From an uncultured Bacteroidota bacterium (GTDB lineage: Bacteria > Bacteroidota > Bacteroidia > Chitinophagales > Chitinophagaceae), in the NCBI GenBank assembly GCA_903882805.1, contig CAIRYK010000040.1, positions 62,001 to 126,000 of the forward strand: a stretch of DNA of 64,000 bases. The letters are read 5' to 3'. The notes under the pieces were generated by a model, which was not told the origin of the DNA, made no database searches, and saw only the letters and a program-made list of their open reading frames with translations. Positions 8,971-18,323 of this stretch are shown here, piece after piece. Numbering within the stretch: the first letter of the stretch is position 1; each line of letters begins with the position of its first letter. Position numbers and translations under genes: made by a program.

Positions 8971-9549
8971 CTATTTGGAAAATACCATTTTATAATCTGT
9001 TTTTACTTTACCCGACATAATATCATCAAGTTTCTTTTTGATTAGTCGTTTCTTCAATTGACTCATGTAGTCTATAAATAGCTTGCCCTCTATATGGTCA
9101 TATTCATGTTGTATCACACGAGCAGTGATGCCGTCGAATTCGCCAATTTGCTCCACGAAGTTTTCGTCAAGGTAGCGCATTTTAATTTTCTTGTGGCGCT
9201 GCACATCGTCCCTAACTTTAGGTATGCTCAGGCATCCCTCATTGTACGACCACATTTCTCCTGTTTCATCAAGCATTTGCGCATTTATGAAAACCTGTTT
9301 TATGGGTTGCTCATTTGGGTATCTGAGTTTATCTTCATCGTTAAAATCTTCAACCATCTGCACGGTATCAACAACAAACAACCTGATAGCTTTGTTTATT
9401 TGGGGAGCAGCAAGGCCTACGCCATTACTGTTGTAAAGGGTATCCCACATATCGGCCTTTAGTTTATCTAATCCCGGGTATTCCGGTGTGATGTCTTCAC
9501 ATATTTTACGCAATACGGAACTACCATATGCGACTACGGACAAAATCAT
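8971..9549 (-). CDS. def: Peptide deformylase
   Basis: A 192-residue metalloenzyme that removes the N-formyl group from nascent proteins. All three family motifs are present: GVGLAAPQIN (motif I), EGCLS (motif II, metal-binding Cys) and QHEYDHIEG (motif III, HExxH, two His ligands and the catalytic Glu). The length is normal. A CAAAGCTA on the plus strand at 9578-9585 (TAGCTTTG read with the gene) fits a -7 element, leaving a leader of about 25 nt. It lies between the sigma operon and the rluD-type gene on the same strand, each with its own intergenic gap. Confidence 0.97.
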   Translation of the reverse strand: MILSVVAYGSSVLRKICEDITPEYPGLDKLKADMWDTLYNSNGVGLAAPQINKAIRLFVVDTVQMVEDFNDEDKLRYPNEQPIKQVFINAQMLDETGEMWSYNEGCLSIPKVRDDVQRHKKIKMRYLDENFVEQIGEFDGITARVIQHEYDHIEGKLFIDYMSQLKKRLIKKKLDDIMSGKVKTDYKMVFSK

Positions 9550-9728
9550 GTATATATTTATTGCTTATTTAGATATGCAAAGCTAATTCATTTTGATCGC
9601 CTTTTGCTAATAATTAGCGTTAGGCGTTACATTACGCTTAGTTTATTGTTTTTTTAACCTATCTATGACGAATAATACCCATCACTCAATTTGGAATAAG
9701 CAAACAATATCGTTGTGTTTTATATTGC

Positions 9729-10829
9729 CTACTGACTGTCGAGCGATAGCTTTGTTTGTTTGGTCATTCCGCCCGTGTAAGTACGCCATTTTTCAATTAC
9801 CTGCTTCATGTCGTCTGGTATTTCAGAATTGAACTGGATCCATTCATTTGTAACAGGATGCATAAACCCAAGTTCTTTGGCATGCAATGCCTGACGAGTG
9901 AGTATGCCAAAGCAATTGTCTATAAACTGTTTGTATTTATTAAAAACTGTTCCTTTCACAATTCTATCGCCGCCATAGGTGGCATCGTTAAACAACGGAT
10001 GCCCTATATATTTCATGTGCACTCTTATCTGATGTGTGCGGCCCGTTTCCAGACGGAGTTCTACAAGCGTTACGTAATTAAAACGCTCTAGTACTTTGTA
10101 GTGGGTAATTGCATCTTTGCCATAATCGCCGTCAGGAAATGCATCCATTATTTTCCTGAACCGCAGATTTCGACCAATATTTACATGAATAGTTCCCTCA
10201 TCTTCGGTAAGGTCGCCCCAAACCAGCGCTATATACCGCCGATAAACAGTATGTTTTTTAAACTGAGCTGCAAGTAGCGACATGGCTTGCTCTTTTTTGC
10301 CAATCACCACCAGTCCGGTAGTGTCTTTATCAATCCGGTGCACCAGGCCAACACGAGATAGGTTTTCAATATCCACCTGTTCTTGTTTCAAATAGTATGA
10401 AAGCCCGTTGACAAGTGTGCCCGAATAATTACCACAACCAGGATGAACAACCATACCGGCGGGCTTATTTACAATTAACAACGCATCATCTTCGTAAGTA
10501 ATATTCAACGGAATATTCTCCGGTATAATTTCCTTGCTTTCAGGTCGGCGCGTTTCAAATACTACTATAGTATCGTTTGGTCTTACTCTATAGTTGGGCT
10601 TTACGACTTCGTTGTTTACAAGAATAAAACCTTGCTCAATAGCTTGTTGTACTTTGTTGCGTGTAGCCCCCTCCAGTTTATTCATCAAAAACTTATCAAT
10701 CCGCAACGGGTCTTGCCGTTTATCGGTGGTAAGTCTTAGTCGTTCTATAGGTTGGGCATCTGCCTCATTAATTTCTTCTTCCGGTTCCTCTTCATCCCAA
10801 ACATCTTCAATATCATTTTCGTTGACCAT
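9729..10829 (-). CDS. RluA/RluD-family rRNA pseudouridine synthase
   Basis: A 366-residue RNA-modifying enzyme. An acidic N-terminal extension (about 1-35, Glu/Asp rich) precedes an S4 RNA-binding domain (about 45-95; RIDKFLMNKLEGATRNKVQQ). The catalytic domain follows, with the signature HRIDKDTTGL containing the catalytic Asp, and RTHQIRVHMKYIGHP further on. The overall layout is RluD-like (23S rRNA helix 69), but RluA/RluC specificity cannot be excluded from sequence alone. A -33/-7 pair lies so close upstream that the transcript may start at or next to the ATG. Confidence 0.93.
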   Translation of the reverse strand: MVNENDIEDVWDEEEPEEEINEADAQPIERLRLTTDKRQDPLRIDKFLMNKLEGATRNKVQQAIEQGFILVNNEVVKPNYRVRPNDTIVVFETRRPESKEIIPENIPLNITYEDDALLIVNKPAGMVVHPGCGNYSGTLVNGLSYYLKQEQVDIENLSRVGLVHRIDKDTTGLVVIGKKEQAMSLLAAQFKKHTVYRRYIALVWGDLTEDEGTIHVNIGRNLRFRKIMDAFPDGDYGKDAITHYKVLERFNYVTLVELRLETGRTHQIRVHMKYIGHPLFNDATYGGDRIVKGTVFNKYKQFIDNCFGILTRQALHAKELGFMHPVTNEWIQFNSEIPDDMKQVIEKWRTYTGGMTKQTKLSLDSQ

Positions 10830-10833
10830 ACGG

Positions 10834-10867
10834 CAAATATAATCTCAATTGACCGATTGGCAGTCAA
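10834..10867 (-). promoter_or_regulatory. Predicted promoter of the rluD-type gene
   Basis: On the minus strand, TTG (plus 10865-10867) is followed after 23 nt by TATATTTG (plus 10834-10841). The -7 element ends only 4 nt before the ATG at 10829, which implies a leaderless or nearly leaderless mRNA. An ATTGAC/GTCAAT inverted repeat (10848-10868) overlaps the spacer. Confidence 0.5.
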
Positions 10868-10952
10868 TCAATTCAATTTTAGCCTTCTACGTTAACTAAT
10901 TAAAAAAAATGACCTTTTCTATGTGATGTATGCGCAGAAAAGAAAATTTTAT

Positions 10953-10960
10953 TACATTTG
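10953..10960 (+). promoter_or_regulatory. Possible -7 element for the small lipoprotein gene
   Basis: TACATTTG matches TAnnTTTG exactly. No good -33 TTG is seen. It would give a leader of about 120 nt containing a short TTTTC/GAAAA hairpin before the ATG at 11088. Confidence 0.4.
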
Positions 10961-11087
10961 CGTCAGAACTTTTAAATCTCATTTTCTTGAGTACGTAATA
11001 CAGAGGCATCTTTACGGTAATAACCACAAGGGCGACTGTTTTCGGGTTGAAAATGAAAGTTTACTTTAAAAATATAAAATCCCATTT

Positions 11088-11381
11088 ATGAAATACACAC
11101 TTCTTCTTATCACCGCGGTTGCACTGATTTTTGCCGCTTGTAGAAAAAATCCGGAAAGACAAAATTGCTATGCATGTGTTTATAATGATTCAATGGTGTC
11201 AACTGTTGCTTATTATAACCAACCACACCACATTGTAAGAGAAGGCAACCATTGTCAGTTTACTGACGATATGAAAAATTTGCACATCAGACAGAATACT
11301 TATGTTGATACCTATTTTGTTGGCAAAACAGGTGATTCATTAATTTTGGAATATTGGACCGCCACCTGCGAGTTGTATTAA
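11088..11381 (+). CDS. Small secreted lipoprotein, unknown function
   Basis: A 97-residue protein with a signal peptide ending in a lipobox (LIFAAC; acylated Cys about residue 18). The mature part contains Cys pairs (NCYACVYND and the C-terminal ATCELY) that could form disulfides or bind a metal. No family is recognised. It is expressed alone: a terminator follows immediately, and a second hairpin separates it from the convergent thiolase gene. Confidence 0.7.
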   Translation: MKYTLLLITAVALIFAACRKNPERQNCYACVYNDSMVSTVAYYNQPHHIVREGNHCQFTDDMKNLHIRQNTYVDTYFVGKTGDSLILEYWTATCELY

Positions 11382-11412
11382 TTGCATTTTAGGTTGCTGT
11401 TATAACTATATT

Positions 11413-11456
11413 AAAGTAGCTTTTGAGCATTTTGTTCATTAGCTACTTTTATTTTT
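11413..11456 (+). terminator. Terminator after the small lipoprotein gene
   Basis: AAAGTAGCT (11413-11421) pairs with AGCTACTTT (11441-11449), followed by TTTTATTTTT-like T-rich sequence. Confidence 0.75.
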
Positions 11457-11493
11457 GTGTATTTATGCTGAATAAATAATTCAGTTCTTAACT

Positions 11494-11542
11494 ATTTTAT
11501 AATCAGGCATTGAATTGGAAATTTAATGCCTGATTATAAAAT
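11494..11542. terminator. Bidirectional terminator between convergent genes
   Basis: An 18-bp perfect inverted repeat (11494-11511 and 11525-11542, core AATCAGGCATT) with a 13-nt loop. Terminal A/T runs on both sides suit termination in either direction. It lies 6 nt from the thiolase stop. Confidence 0.85.
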
Positions 11543-11548
11543 GTTGAA

Positions 11549-12730
11549 CTAGCATCGCTCTATGATCCCGGCTATACCTTGTCCTCCGCCTATGCAGGCA
11601 GTTACAATGCCATATTTTTTATTAAGTCGGTTGAGGTCGCTCAAAATTTGAATCGTTAGTTTAGCGCCGGTGCACCCAAGAGGGTGGCCCAAAGAGATTG
11701 CCCCACCGTTGATGTTAACTCTATCTTCATCAAGTTCCAGTGTTTTGATGACTGCAAGAGACTGAGATGCAAAAGCCTCGTTCAGTTCAATAAGGTCTAT
11801 ATCATTCAACGTCATTCCAGCGTTTTTCAACACCTTTGGTACCGCCTTTATTGGGCCTATACCCATAACTCGGGCATCTACGCCTGCGCTTGCGCATGAA
11901 ACTAATCTACCTATTGGCTTTAGTCCCAGCTGATTCATCAATTGTTCACTCATCACAATAGTAAAAGCTGCTCCGTCTGATGTTTGCGAAGAATTGCCTG
12001 CGGTAACGCTTCCTCCCTGTGCAAATACTGCCGGTAACTTAGCGAGCGCTGCGATTGATGTGTCGGCCCTTGGCCCCTCATCGGTATCCATGATCCACTC
12101 GCGTTCCGCCCGTTTGTTTTTATCGTTGAGGTATACTTCTTTAATTTTTATTGGTAATATACCGCTTTTAAAATACCCTTGCTGAATGGCGTTTATGGCT
12201 CTTTGATGAGATCTGTATGAAAATAAATCTTGTTGTTCCCGTGTTATTCCATAATCTTTAGCTACTTCCTCGGCAGTAAGCCCCATGCTCAGGTAGTAGT
12301 CGCCATTGGCCTTGGCAAATTCATAGTTTGGCATAGTACGCCATCCGGCAGTAGGTAAAAGGCTCATGCTTTCTACTCCACCTGCTATAATACATTGCGC
12401 CATGCCCGATTGTATTTTGGCAGTTGCTATTGCTATTGCTTCCAGACCCGAACCGCAGTAGCGGTTTACGGTTACGCCAGCTGCCCATTCGCCTATCGCT
12501 TTGTTGGCAATAATTCGCCCAACTTGTAAACCCTGCTCTGCTTCAGGTACCGCATTGCCTACTATAACGTCATCTATCAGCTGAGGGTCTAATTGAGGAA
12601 CACTACCAAGCAATCCCTTGATAACTTCGACAGCAAGATCGTCTGGTCTGAAGAAACGGAATGCCCCCCTTTTTGATTTTCCGACAGCAGTTCTAAAACC
12701 TGCAACTATGTAAGCTGTTTGCATATTCAA
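11549..12730 (-). CDS. Acetyl-CoA C-acyltransferase (thiolase)
   Basis: A 393-residue thiolase. The nucleophilic Cys lies in VNRYCGSGLEAIAIA (about residue 91). The His active-site block is GGAISLGHPLGCTGAK, and the second Cys lies in CIGGGQGIAGI near the C-terminus. The length is typical of FadA-type degradative thiolases, consistent with fatty-acid beta-oxidation or acetoacetyl-CoA chemistry. The start could be either of two ATGs two codons apart. It is not next to a FadB-like gene in this window. Confidence 0.95.
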   Translation of the reverse strand: MNMQTAYIVAGFRTAVGKSKRGAFRFFRPDDLAVEVIKGLLGSVPQLDPQLIDDVIVGNAVPEAEQGLQVGRIIANKAIGEWAAGVTVNRYCGSGLEAIAIATAKIQSGMAQCIIAGGVESMSLLPTAGWRTMPNYEFAKANGDYYLSMGLTAEEVAKDYGITREQQDLFSYRSHQRAINAIQQGYFKSGILPIKIKEVYLNDKNKRAEREWIMDTDEGPRADTSIAALAKLPAVFAQGGSVTAGNSSQTSDGAAFTIVMSEQLMNQLGLKPIGRLVSCASAGVDARVMGIGPIKAVPKVLKNAGMTLNDIDLIELNEAFASQSLAVIKTLELDEDRVNINGGAISLGHPLGCTGAKLTIQILSDLNRLNKKYGIVTACIGGGQGIAGIIERC

Positions 12731-12995
12731 TGTTTAAAAATTAATATAGCGGCAATCCTTTAAGCTGTGCGTAGCAGACTGTAAAATTGATTTTTATAGT
12801 TGCTGTTTGGGTAATGAATCAACCTGTTTTACCAAAAAATACTGATAGATAACCCGCACGCCTGCCATGTGCTATTGGTCTATAAAGTTAAGAATTGTTG
12901 TTGTTAAAAGATGGCTAAACCCCGTGTTTTGCCAAAAATATGTTCTGTGCTTTATACGACGGCATTATCTTTACTTACTCAATTTTTTATTTTTC

Positions 12996-14045
12996 ATGAG
13001 ATTTGGTTTTGTGTTTTTCCTTTTGCTTTTCTGGGGTGGTTCTTTGTTTTCGCAGAGTGCAAAGTCACTTTCGCTAAAACCAAATAGAAGTAAGTTTATA
13101 CCGCGTCATACATACGTGGCTGAAGTTGTAGATGAGCGATCCGATACTGCCTATATCGCCCGACTAAAGAAATCGGGTAAAATAGAGGGTTTGAAGTTTA
13201 ATACTGGTACAACACAGGCGGTACTATCATATGTCAATGGTAATGGTAAAGCAAATAAGGAACTACAGCCGGTAATATTGCAGATTAAACAAACAGAAAT
13301 AGATGGCAAGAAGAGTGGCAGCGCGTGGTATGTTAATTCAAGAATTACAATAGCATTTAGCGTTGGTAAGCAACACCTTGTAGATTATGTAGCTAAAGGC
13401 ACAGCAACGCTCTACGAAGATCCTGCCGCGCACATAGAGGATTTTATTAAGCAAGCAATAGATGCAGATCTTAAGGCTTTTGATGAATGGTGGGCTACCA
13501 ATAAAGGCACGGTAGCCACACAGGAGCAAGTTAAGGTGAATGTAACTTTAAGCCCAACGCCAGAACAGGTGAACTTCATTGTTTACAACCCAAAACAGCC
13601 TTTGCAAATCAACGATTTTACCGGGCCGGTAACTGGAGCAGCGCAAGAAATGGCCGCAACAATGAGCGGCGTAAGCATGAGGTACAGTACATTAACCCAA
13701 AATAGCCAGATTGTTGTAAATGTAACAATTGCCGCATTTTTTGATAAATCAAAGTCATGGTTCAGACTTGAAGGTAAAAATGCACGCATATTGGCTCATG
13801 AGCAATTACACTTCGATATATCTGCCATAAAAGCATGTCAGCTCGTTGAGCGCATTAAGCAGGGTAAATACAAACAAGATGATTTCGCAACTTTATTAGA
13901 TCAAATGCACAAAGCGATTGCAAAAGAATCGGAGGAAGAGGAAATACTATACGACACAGAAACTAATCACGGAATCATACGTGAAAAGCAGGAGGAATGG
14001 GCCAACAAAGTGAAGCAGCAACTGAAGAATTCGGGGTGCTTTTGA
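12996..14045 (+). CDS. Exported DUF922-like putative Zn protease
   Basis: About 349 residues. The frame is open further upstream, but the ATG at 12996 is chosen because it opens a clean signal peptide (RFGFVFFLLLFWGGSLFSQ). The C-terminal half contains HEQLHFD (an HExxH zinc-protease motif, around residue 270), with downstream helical segments typical of DUF922, a predicted secreted zinc protease family. The N-terminal half is an unrecognised beta-rich region. It is convergent with the acyltransferase at 14053. The HExxH is seen directly; proteolytic activity is inference. Confidence 0.65.
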   Translation: MRFGFVFFLLLFWGGSLFSQSAKSLSLKPNRSKFIPRHTYVAEVVDERSDTAYIARLKKSGKIEGLKFNTGTTQAVLSYVNGNGKANKELQPVILQIKQTEIDGKKSGSAWYVNSRITIAFSVGKQHLVDYVAKGTATLYEDPAAHIEDFIKQAIDADLKAFDEWWATNKGTVATQEQVKVNVTLSPTPEQVNFIVYNPKQPLQINDFTGPVTGAAQEMAATMSGVSMRYSTLTQNSQIVVNVTIAAFFDKSKSWFRLEGKNARILAHEQLHFDISAIKACQLVERIKQGKYKQDDFATLLDQMHKAIAKESEEEEILYDTETNHGIIREKQEEWANKVKQQLKNSGCF

Positions 14046-14052
14046 TCGCCGT

Positions 14053-15201
14053 TTATTTGTTTTTTGCCTCTTCTCCGCTTACAACAGTTGTATATTTTGT
14101 TTTTCGGGAAATAAAAGGTTTTTCAAAGAAACGGTAAGAAAGCCCTGCCAACCCAATAGTTAGCAAAATAGATAGAGGGTATAGATAGGCGTTGCTCGTG
14201 TGTTGCACAGCCAAAAGTATTTTTATCGAAACGATAATTACCAAAGGATGGAACATATATAGTCCGTAGGATATTTTGCCCAGATAGTTGAGCCAGGTTT
14301 CTTCGAGATTGATAAATGAGTTTTTGTTTAGCGCAAGGTTAATAATGATAATGCCAAACAGAACTGCATAAATTTCGTATTGGTAGTAATGGAAGTCGGT
14401 TCCTTTAGCCATTAGCGTTATTGTGGCTAAGAAAACTACTATCTGTAGGCGTTTATCGAAAAGCGCTTTTTTTATTATTTGCATCCATTTATTAGTGCTA
14501 TAGCCAATGAGCGAGAAAATTCCGCCGATAGCCATACAGTCGATGGGCGTTGCTTTTAGGTAGTTATTTATTGCAGTAAGCGTTGTATTGGAAGGGTAGT
14601 GGTTGAGTATCGCCCTAATGCCAATATACAATGAAATTATCGCTAACATAAGCACAAACTTATTCTCGACTTTTTTCATCAATGCAGGCCAGATAATATA
14701 AAATTGCTCTTCAGTGCCGATAGACCATGTGTGACTTGCAAAAGGAACAACACCCAGCGCGCTGATAACCAGATTGGGAAATATAAGCAGGTAGAACAAT
14801 ACCTTAAGCGAGAAGTTTTCATATAAACTGCTTGAGTCGAAGCCGGGCAGCTGTATAAAACTGATATGCGGGAATAGGAAAAGAGCAGTAAGAATTATGA
14901 GATAGTATAATGGCCAAATACGAAGTATGCGTCTGATGTAGAATTTCTTAATACCTATAGTGTTGGTTATTTCTTTTTCTACAAGCAATAAATAGGTGAT
15001 TAGAAACCCGCTGAGTACAAAGAACAATACAACCCCAAGCTTGCCAATAATGTTAATAAAACCGCTGTTAATGTACTTGAGGCCAAAAATGTACCTGAAC
15101 TGCTCTATGTGGTGAATAATAACCAAAAAAGCAGCAATAAACCTGACCGAATTTAGATTTGGAAAATAAACATTGCCGCTTTTGTTGCTCTTTAAATCCA
15201 T
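14053..15201 (-). CDS. Acyltransferase 3 family membrane protein
   Basis: A 382-residue OafA-type membrane acyltransferase with about ten helices. The N-terminal block NLNSVRFIAAFLVIIHHIEQ carries the family histidines, and KKFYIRRILRIWPLYYL is the conserved arginine-rich loop. The region around SHTWSIGTEEQFYIIWP is also typical (W-S-x-x-x-E-E-Q-F-Y). It is closer to the classical family pattern than the shorter homologue at 4781-5860. The substrate is unknown; surface polysaccharide O-acetylation is the usual role. Confidence 0.9.
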   Translation of the reverse strand: MDLKSNKSGNVYFPNLNSVRFIAAFLVIIHHIEQFRYIFGLKYINSGFINIIGKLGVVLFFVLSGFLITYLLLVEKEITNTIGIKKFYIRRILRIWPLYYLIILTALFLFPHISFIQLPGFDSSSLYENFSLKVLFYLLIFPNLVISALGVVPFASHTWSIGTEEQFYIIWPALMKKVENKFVLMLAIISLYIGIRAILNHYPSNTTLTAINNYLKATPIDCMAIGGIFSLIGYSTNKWMQIIKKALFDKRLQIVVFLATITLMAKGTDFHYYQYEIYAVLFGIIIINLALNKNSFINLEETWLNYLGKISYGLYMFHPLVIIVSIKILLAVQHTSNAYLYPLSILLTIGLAGLSYRFFEKPFISRKTKYTTVVSGEEAKNK

Positions 15202-15570
15202 ATAAATTTGTATTAATGCATGCTTGGCAGGTTGCGAAATTGTGTTGATAATACCTGTTCCGGTTTAAATATGCATTCAATTGCGGAAGGTAATATATAC
15301 CTGCAATATCGGCAAACCTTAGACTTTATTTTATGTAGTCATGAACAAAATTCACTTGCAGTTTTGTGCTAATTTGAGGGGTGGAGCAGGTGAATTATGC
15401 ATGATACTCTTCCTATTTCAAGCGCTTGTATAACCACGGTAAAAACGAACAAAAAAGTATTGGATTTTTGTTATTTTAATCTCAGATGACGTATATTGCA
15501 GACAAAATTTGCTATACTAATCTTTTTTTAGACACAACCGAACAAAATAAACAATTACACAACCATTTTT
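15202..15570. other. 369-nt intergenic region upstream of the C10 protease
   Basis: AT-rich sequence between divergent genes. No ORF, hairpin with T-tract or clear repeat was found. A TTTTTG near 15460 and TATACTAATC-like sequence near 15510 could form a weak promoter for the protease; no exact TAnnTTTG was seen close to the start. Confidence 0.5.
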
Positions 15571-17796
15571 ATGAACAAAATAAAGAAGTTTTTTAGCGTT
15601 TTGCTACTGGCCTCCAGTGCAAGCGTTCTGTCTTACGGAAAGGCTGTAGATGAAAACGCCGCGAAAGTAATTGGTAGTAACTTCCTGATTACCAATCACG
15701 TACAAGGCGTTAACAGCGCTTCAGATCTTTCAACAACCTATATTGCCACTGCAAAAGTAAATGGTAAAACTGTAGTTGATTATTACGTTTTTAATATTAA
15801 TAATGGCAAGGGGTTTGTGATGGTATCTGGCGATGATGTTATTCTGCCTGTACTTGCCTACTCTAACGAATATCCCTTTGATATCAATACCATCAACCCA
15901 AGCGCTAAAGACTGGATTGAAGGTTATCAAAACCAGATAACTTACGTATTGGAGCACAATTTGCCAGCTAACGAAGGTGTGCCACAGCAATGGGCAGATC
16001 TAAAAGTGGCCAAGAAAAATGAACTAGCACGTACTACTGTTGTTACGCCACTCGTTGCTACACGTTGGGATCAGGCTCCGTTTTACAATTATCTTTGCCC
16101 AGGCACAGGTAGTGGTAAGGCAGTAACGGGTTGTGTGGCTACCGCCATGGCGCAAATAATGAAGTTCTGGAACTGGCCTTCTACAGGTACAGGTTATCAT
16201 TCTTATACCGATGCAACATATCCTACTACGGTTTTGGCAGCCAACTACGGTAATACAAACTACCAATGGACATCTATGCCAAACTCAATCACTTCAAACA
16301 ATGCTGCAATTGGTACGCTTATGCTGCATTGCGGTATTGCTGTAGACATGGATTATTCATCTTCTTTGAGCGGCGCTTATGTAATCGAGGCAACTAGCCC
16401 CGTCACAAACTGTGCAGAGTTCGCATTCAAAACATATTTTCATTACAAACGTAGCCTACGAGGTGTAGAACGCAGTGGTAATTCCACCCCGCGTATCAAC
16501 ACTCCGGCATATACTACTGCAAACTGGATTACGTTACTTAAAAACGAATTGAATGCAGGTCGTCCGTTGTTGTATTCTGGTCAGGGTACGAGCGGTGGTC
16601 ACGCATGGGTTTGCGACGGATGGGATGCAACTAACAAAATGCACTTCAACTGGGGCTGGAGTGGTTCTGGTCCGGATGGTTACTACTCGGTTGATGCTAT
16701 TGCGCCGCCGGTATTGGGAACAGGTGGAGGGGGAGGTAACTTCAACTCAAGCCAACAAATTATCATCGGTATCCAACCTGATACTTATCCAACTGGCACC
16801 GGCAATATTAAAATGCAATCGCATCTGAGTTGCACCAACAATTCTGCTATGCAATACAAAGCAGGATTTACTTGCACCGCTAAATTGCTCAACTCAAATG
16901 CAACTTCTTTTACAGGCGACGTTAGCGTACAGGTATTTGATACTGCAAACGTGCTCGTAGGTACTGTTCAAGTTCTTACAGGGCTTACTATACCTGCTAA
17001 TGATAGTTCTGCTGTTTTGAACTTCACTACGTCTGGATTGTATGGTATGATTCCCATGAACTACTACCACATGCAAGTAATGTACCGCAATAGTAGTTCT
17101 GCAGCTTGGACGCCAGTTGCCAACAATGCTACGACCTACTACAACTACAATGCAATGGCCGTTGTGTTGGATAATAACATAGAATTATACGATTCATTAC
17201 ATGTTGGCGCGCACATTCGCACAAGTGGGCAACCGATGACAGTTTCCACTAGAGTTGCTAATAATGGAGGATCTGCTTTTAATGGTACTCTGCAAGCCTC
17301 ACTTATTAATATTAACACTGGCACTACATACCCAGTGCAGACAATTTCAGGCGTGACAATTGGTGCTTTGATGCAGAAACCATATACTTTTTCAAATACA
17401 AGTATGACTATGCCAGGTGGTATGTATGTGTTGGCAATTCAGCATACGCCAACATCTGGCTCACTGACTACTACTGGTAGCATCAGCCCTTACGAAAATC
17501 CAATACTCATTTCGGTATATGGCGGCGTTGGTGTAAATGAGCCAGCTCCTGTTGTAGACAAAGTGAATATCTTCCCTAACCCTGCAACCGACATGTTGAA
17601 TGTACTTACTCCAGGCGCAGTGGCCAGCGAAATCAGCATCTTTGACATTCAAGGCCGTGAAATGAATCGCATCGTACCAGAAGCAGGCCAGTCTTTTGTT
17701 AATATCTCATTGGGCGCTTATGCTAATGGTATTTACATCGTTCAGGTAAAAACAGGCGAAGAAACAGTAACTAAACAAATAGTAGTAGCAAAATGA
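15571..17796 (+). CDS. Secreted C10 (streptopain-like) cysteine protease with T9SS tail
   Basis: A 741-residue exported protease. A signal peptide (about 1-23) is followed by a Spi-type inhibitory propeptide (about 24-140; TYIATAKVNGKTVVDYYVF, GFVMVSGDD). The C10 catalytic domain spans about 150-405, with nucleophile Cys188 in TGCVATAMAQIMKFW and catalytic His344 in GGHAWVCDGWD; HFNWGWSG is the family tryptophan loop. Two Ig-like beta regions fill about 410-650. The C-terminus (about 665-741; VNIFPNPATDMLNV to KQIVVAK) is a type A T9SS sorting domain. The tail implies export through T9SS and cell-surface attachment. The next gene overlaps by 4 nt. Confidence 0.93.
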   Translation: MNKIKKFFSVLLLASSASVLSYGKAVDENAAKVIGSNFLITNHVQGVNSASDLSTTYIATAKVNGKTVVDYYVFNINNGKGFVMVSGDDVILPVLAYSNEYPFDINTINPSAKDWIEGYQNQITYVLEHNLPANEGVPQQWADLKVAKKNELARTTVVTPLVATRWDQAPFYNYLCPGTGSGKAVTGCVATAMAQIMKFWNWPSTGTGYHSYTDATYPTTVLAANYGNTNYQWTSMPNSITSNNAAIGTLMLHCGIAVDMDYSSSLSGAYVIEATSPVTNCAEFAFKTYFHYKRSLRGVERSGNSTPRINTPAYTTANWITLLKNELNAGRPLLYSGQGTSGGHAWVCDGWDATNKMHFNWGWSGSGPDGYYSVDAIAPPVLGTGGGGGNFNSSQQIIIGIQPDTYPTGTGNIKMQSHLSCTNNSAMQYKAGFTCTAKLLNSNATSFTGDVSVQVFDTANVLVGTVQVLTGLTIPANDSSAVLNFTTSGLYGMIPMNYYHMQVMYRNSSSAAWTPVANNATTYYNYNAMAVVLDNNIELYDSLHVGAHIRTSGQPMTVSTRVANNGGSAFNGTLQASLININTGTTYPVQTISGVTIGALMQKPYTFSNTSMTMPGGMYVLAIQHTPTSGSLTTTGSISPYENPILISVYGGVGVNEPAPVVDKVNIFPNPATDMLNVLTPGAVASEISIFDIQGREMNRIVPEAGQSFVNISLGAYANGIYIVQVKTGEETVTKQIVVAK

Positions 17797-18263
17797 GGAA
17801 AGTAAGTATAGTATTTTCACTCTTCCTTATTGCAAAAGCAGATTTTAGTATAGCGCAAAGTGGTGCACAACCCCATGTGATTGTGTACAAAACAAAAGCA
17901 AGCAACAGATTACTAGTGCCTGTGCAACTATCTGACGATAAAAAAACAGTCGTTTCGTATCCCGATCCGGCAGATATAAAAGCAGGAGGCGCAGCAGCGC
18001 TTCCTGCTTTATTGCATAAAGGTTATTTTCTCGACAAACGCGGTGTAAACAAGAACACTGCATTTATCAGAATGAGTTATACTCAGTATGGTAAGCTAAA
18101 AGCAGCTCCATCGCCCGAAGCATTGTACAAAATGATAGCCGACAAAAGTCCGGTAACAGAAGTATGCGATTGCGGCATAAAACAAGCGGGGAAGTTATCT
18201 GTCAAAGAACTTAATAGCTGGATAGATAAGAAAGTTCTAAGTAAGAAGTGTAAACCAATTTAA
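17793..18263 (+). CDS. Small secreted protein coupled to the C10 protease, unknown function
   Basis: A 156-residue protein with an N-terminal signal peptide (VSIVFSLFLIAKADFSIAQ). Its ATG overlaps the protease stop codon (ATGA), so co-translation is likely. The mature part is basic and contains three C-terminal cysteines (VCDCG, KKCKPI). No family is recognised. Tight coupling suggests a partner role such as inhibitor, chaperone or accessory factor, but nothing in the sequence proves it; it is much shorter than the Spi inhibitors known for SpeB. A terminator follows 23 nt downstream. Confidence 0.7.
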   Translation: MRKVSIVFSLFLIAKADFSIAQSGAQPHVIVYKTKASNRLLVPVQLSDDKKTVVSYPDPADIKAGGAAALPALLHKGYFLDKRGVNKNTAFIRMSYTQYGKLKAAPSPEALYKMIADKSPVTEVCDCGIKQAGKLSVKELNSWIDKKVLSKKCKPI

Positions 18264-18286
18264 TGTTCAAAATTCACAATAATCTT

Positions 18287-18323
18287 AATAACCCGCAGCA
18301 AAAACTGTGGGTTATTTGTTTTT
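18287..18323 (+). terminator. Terminator of the C10 protease operon
   Basis: AATAACCCGCAG pairs with CTGTGGGTTATT (one G-T wobble) across a 6-nt loop, followed by TGTTTTTC. Confidence 0.85.
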
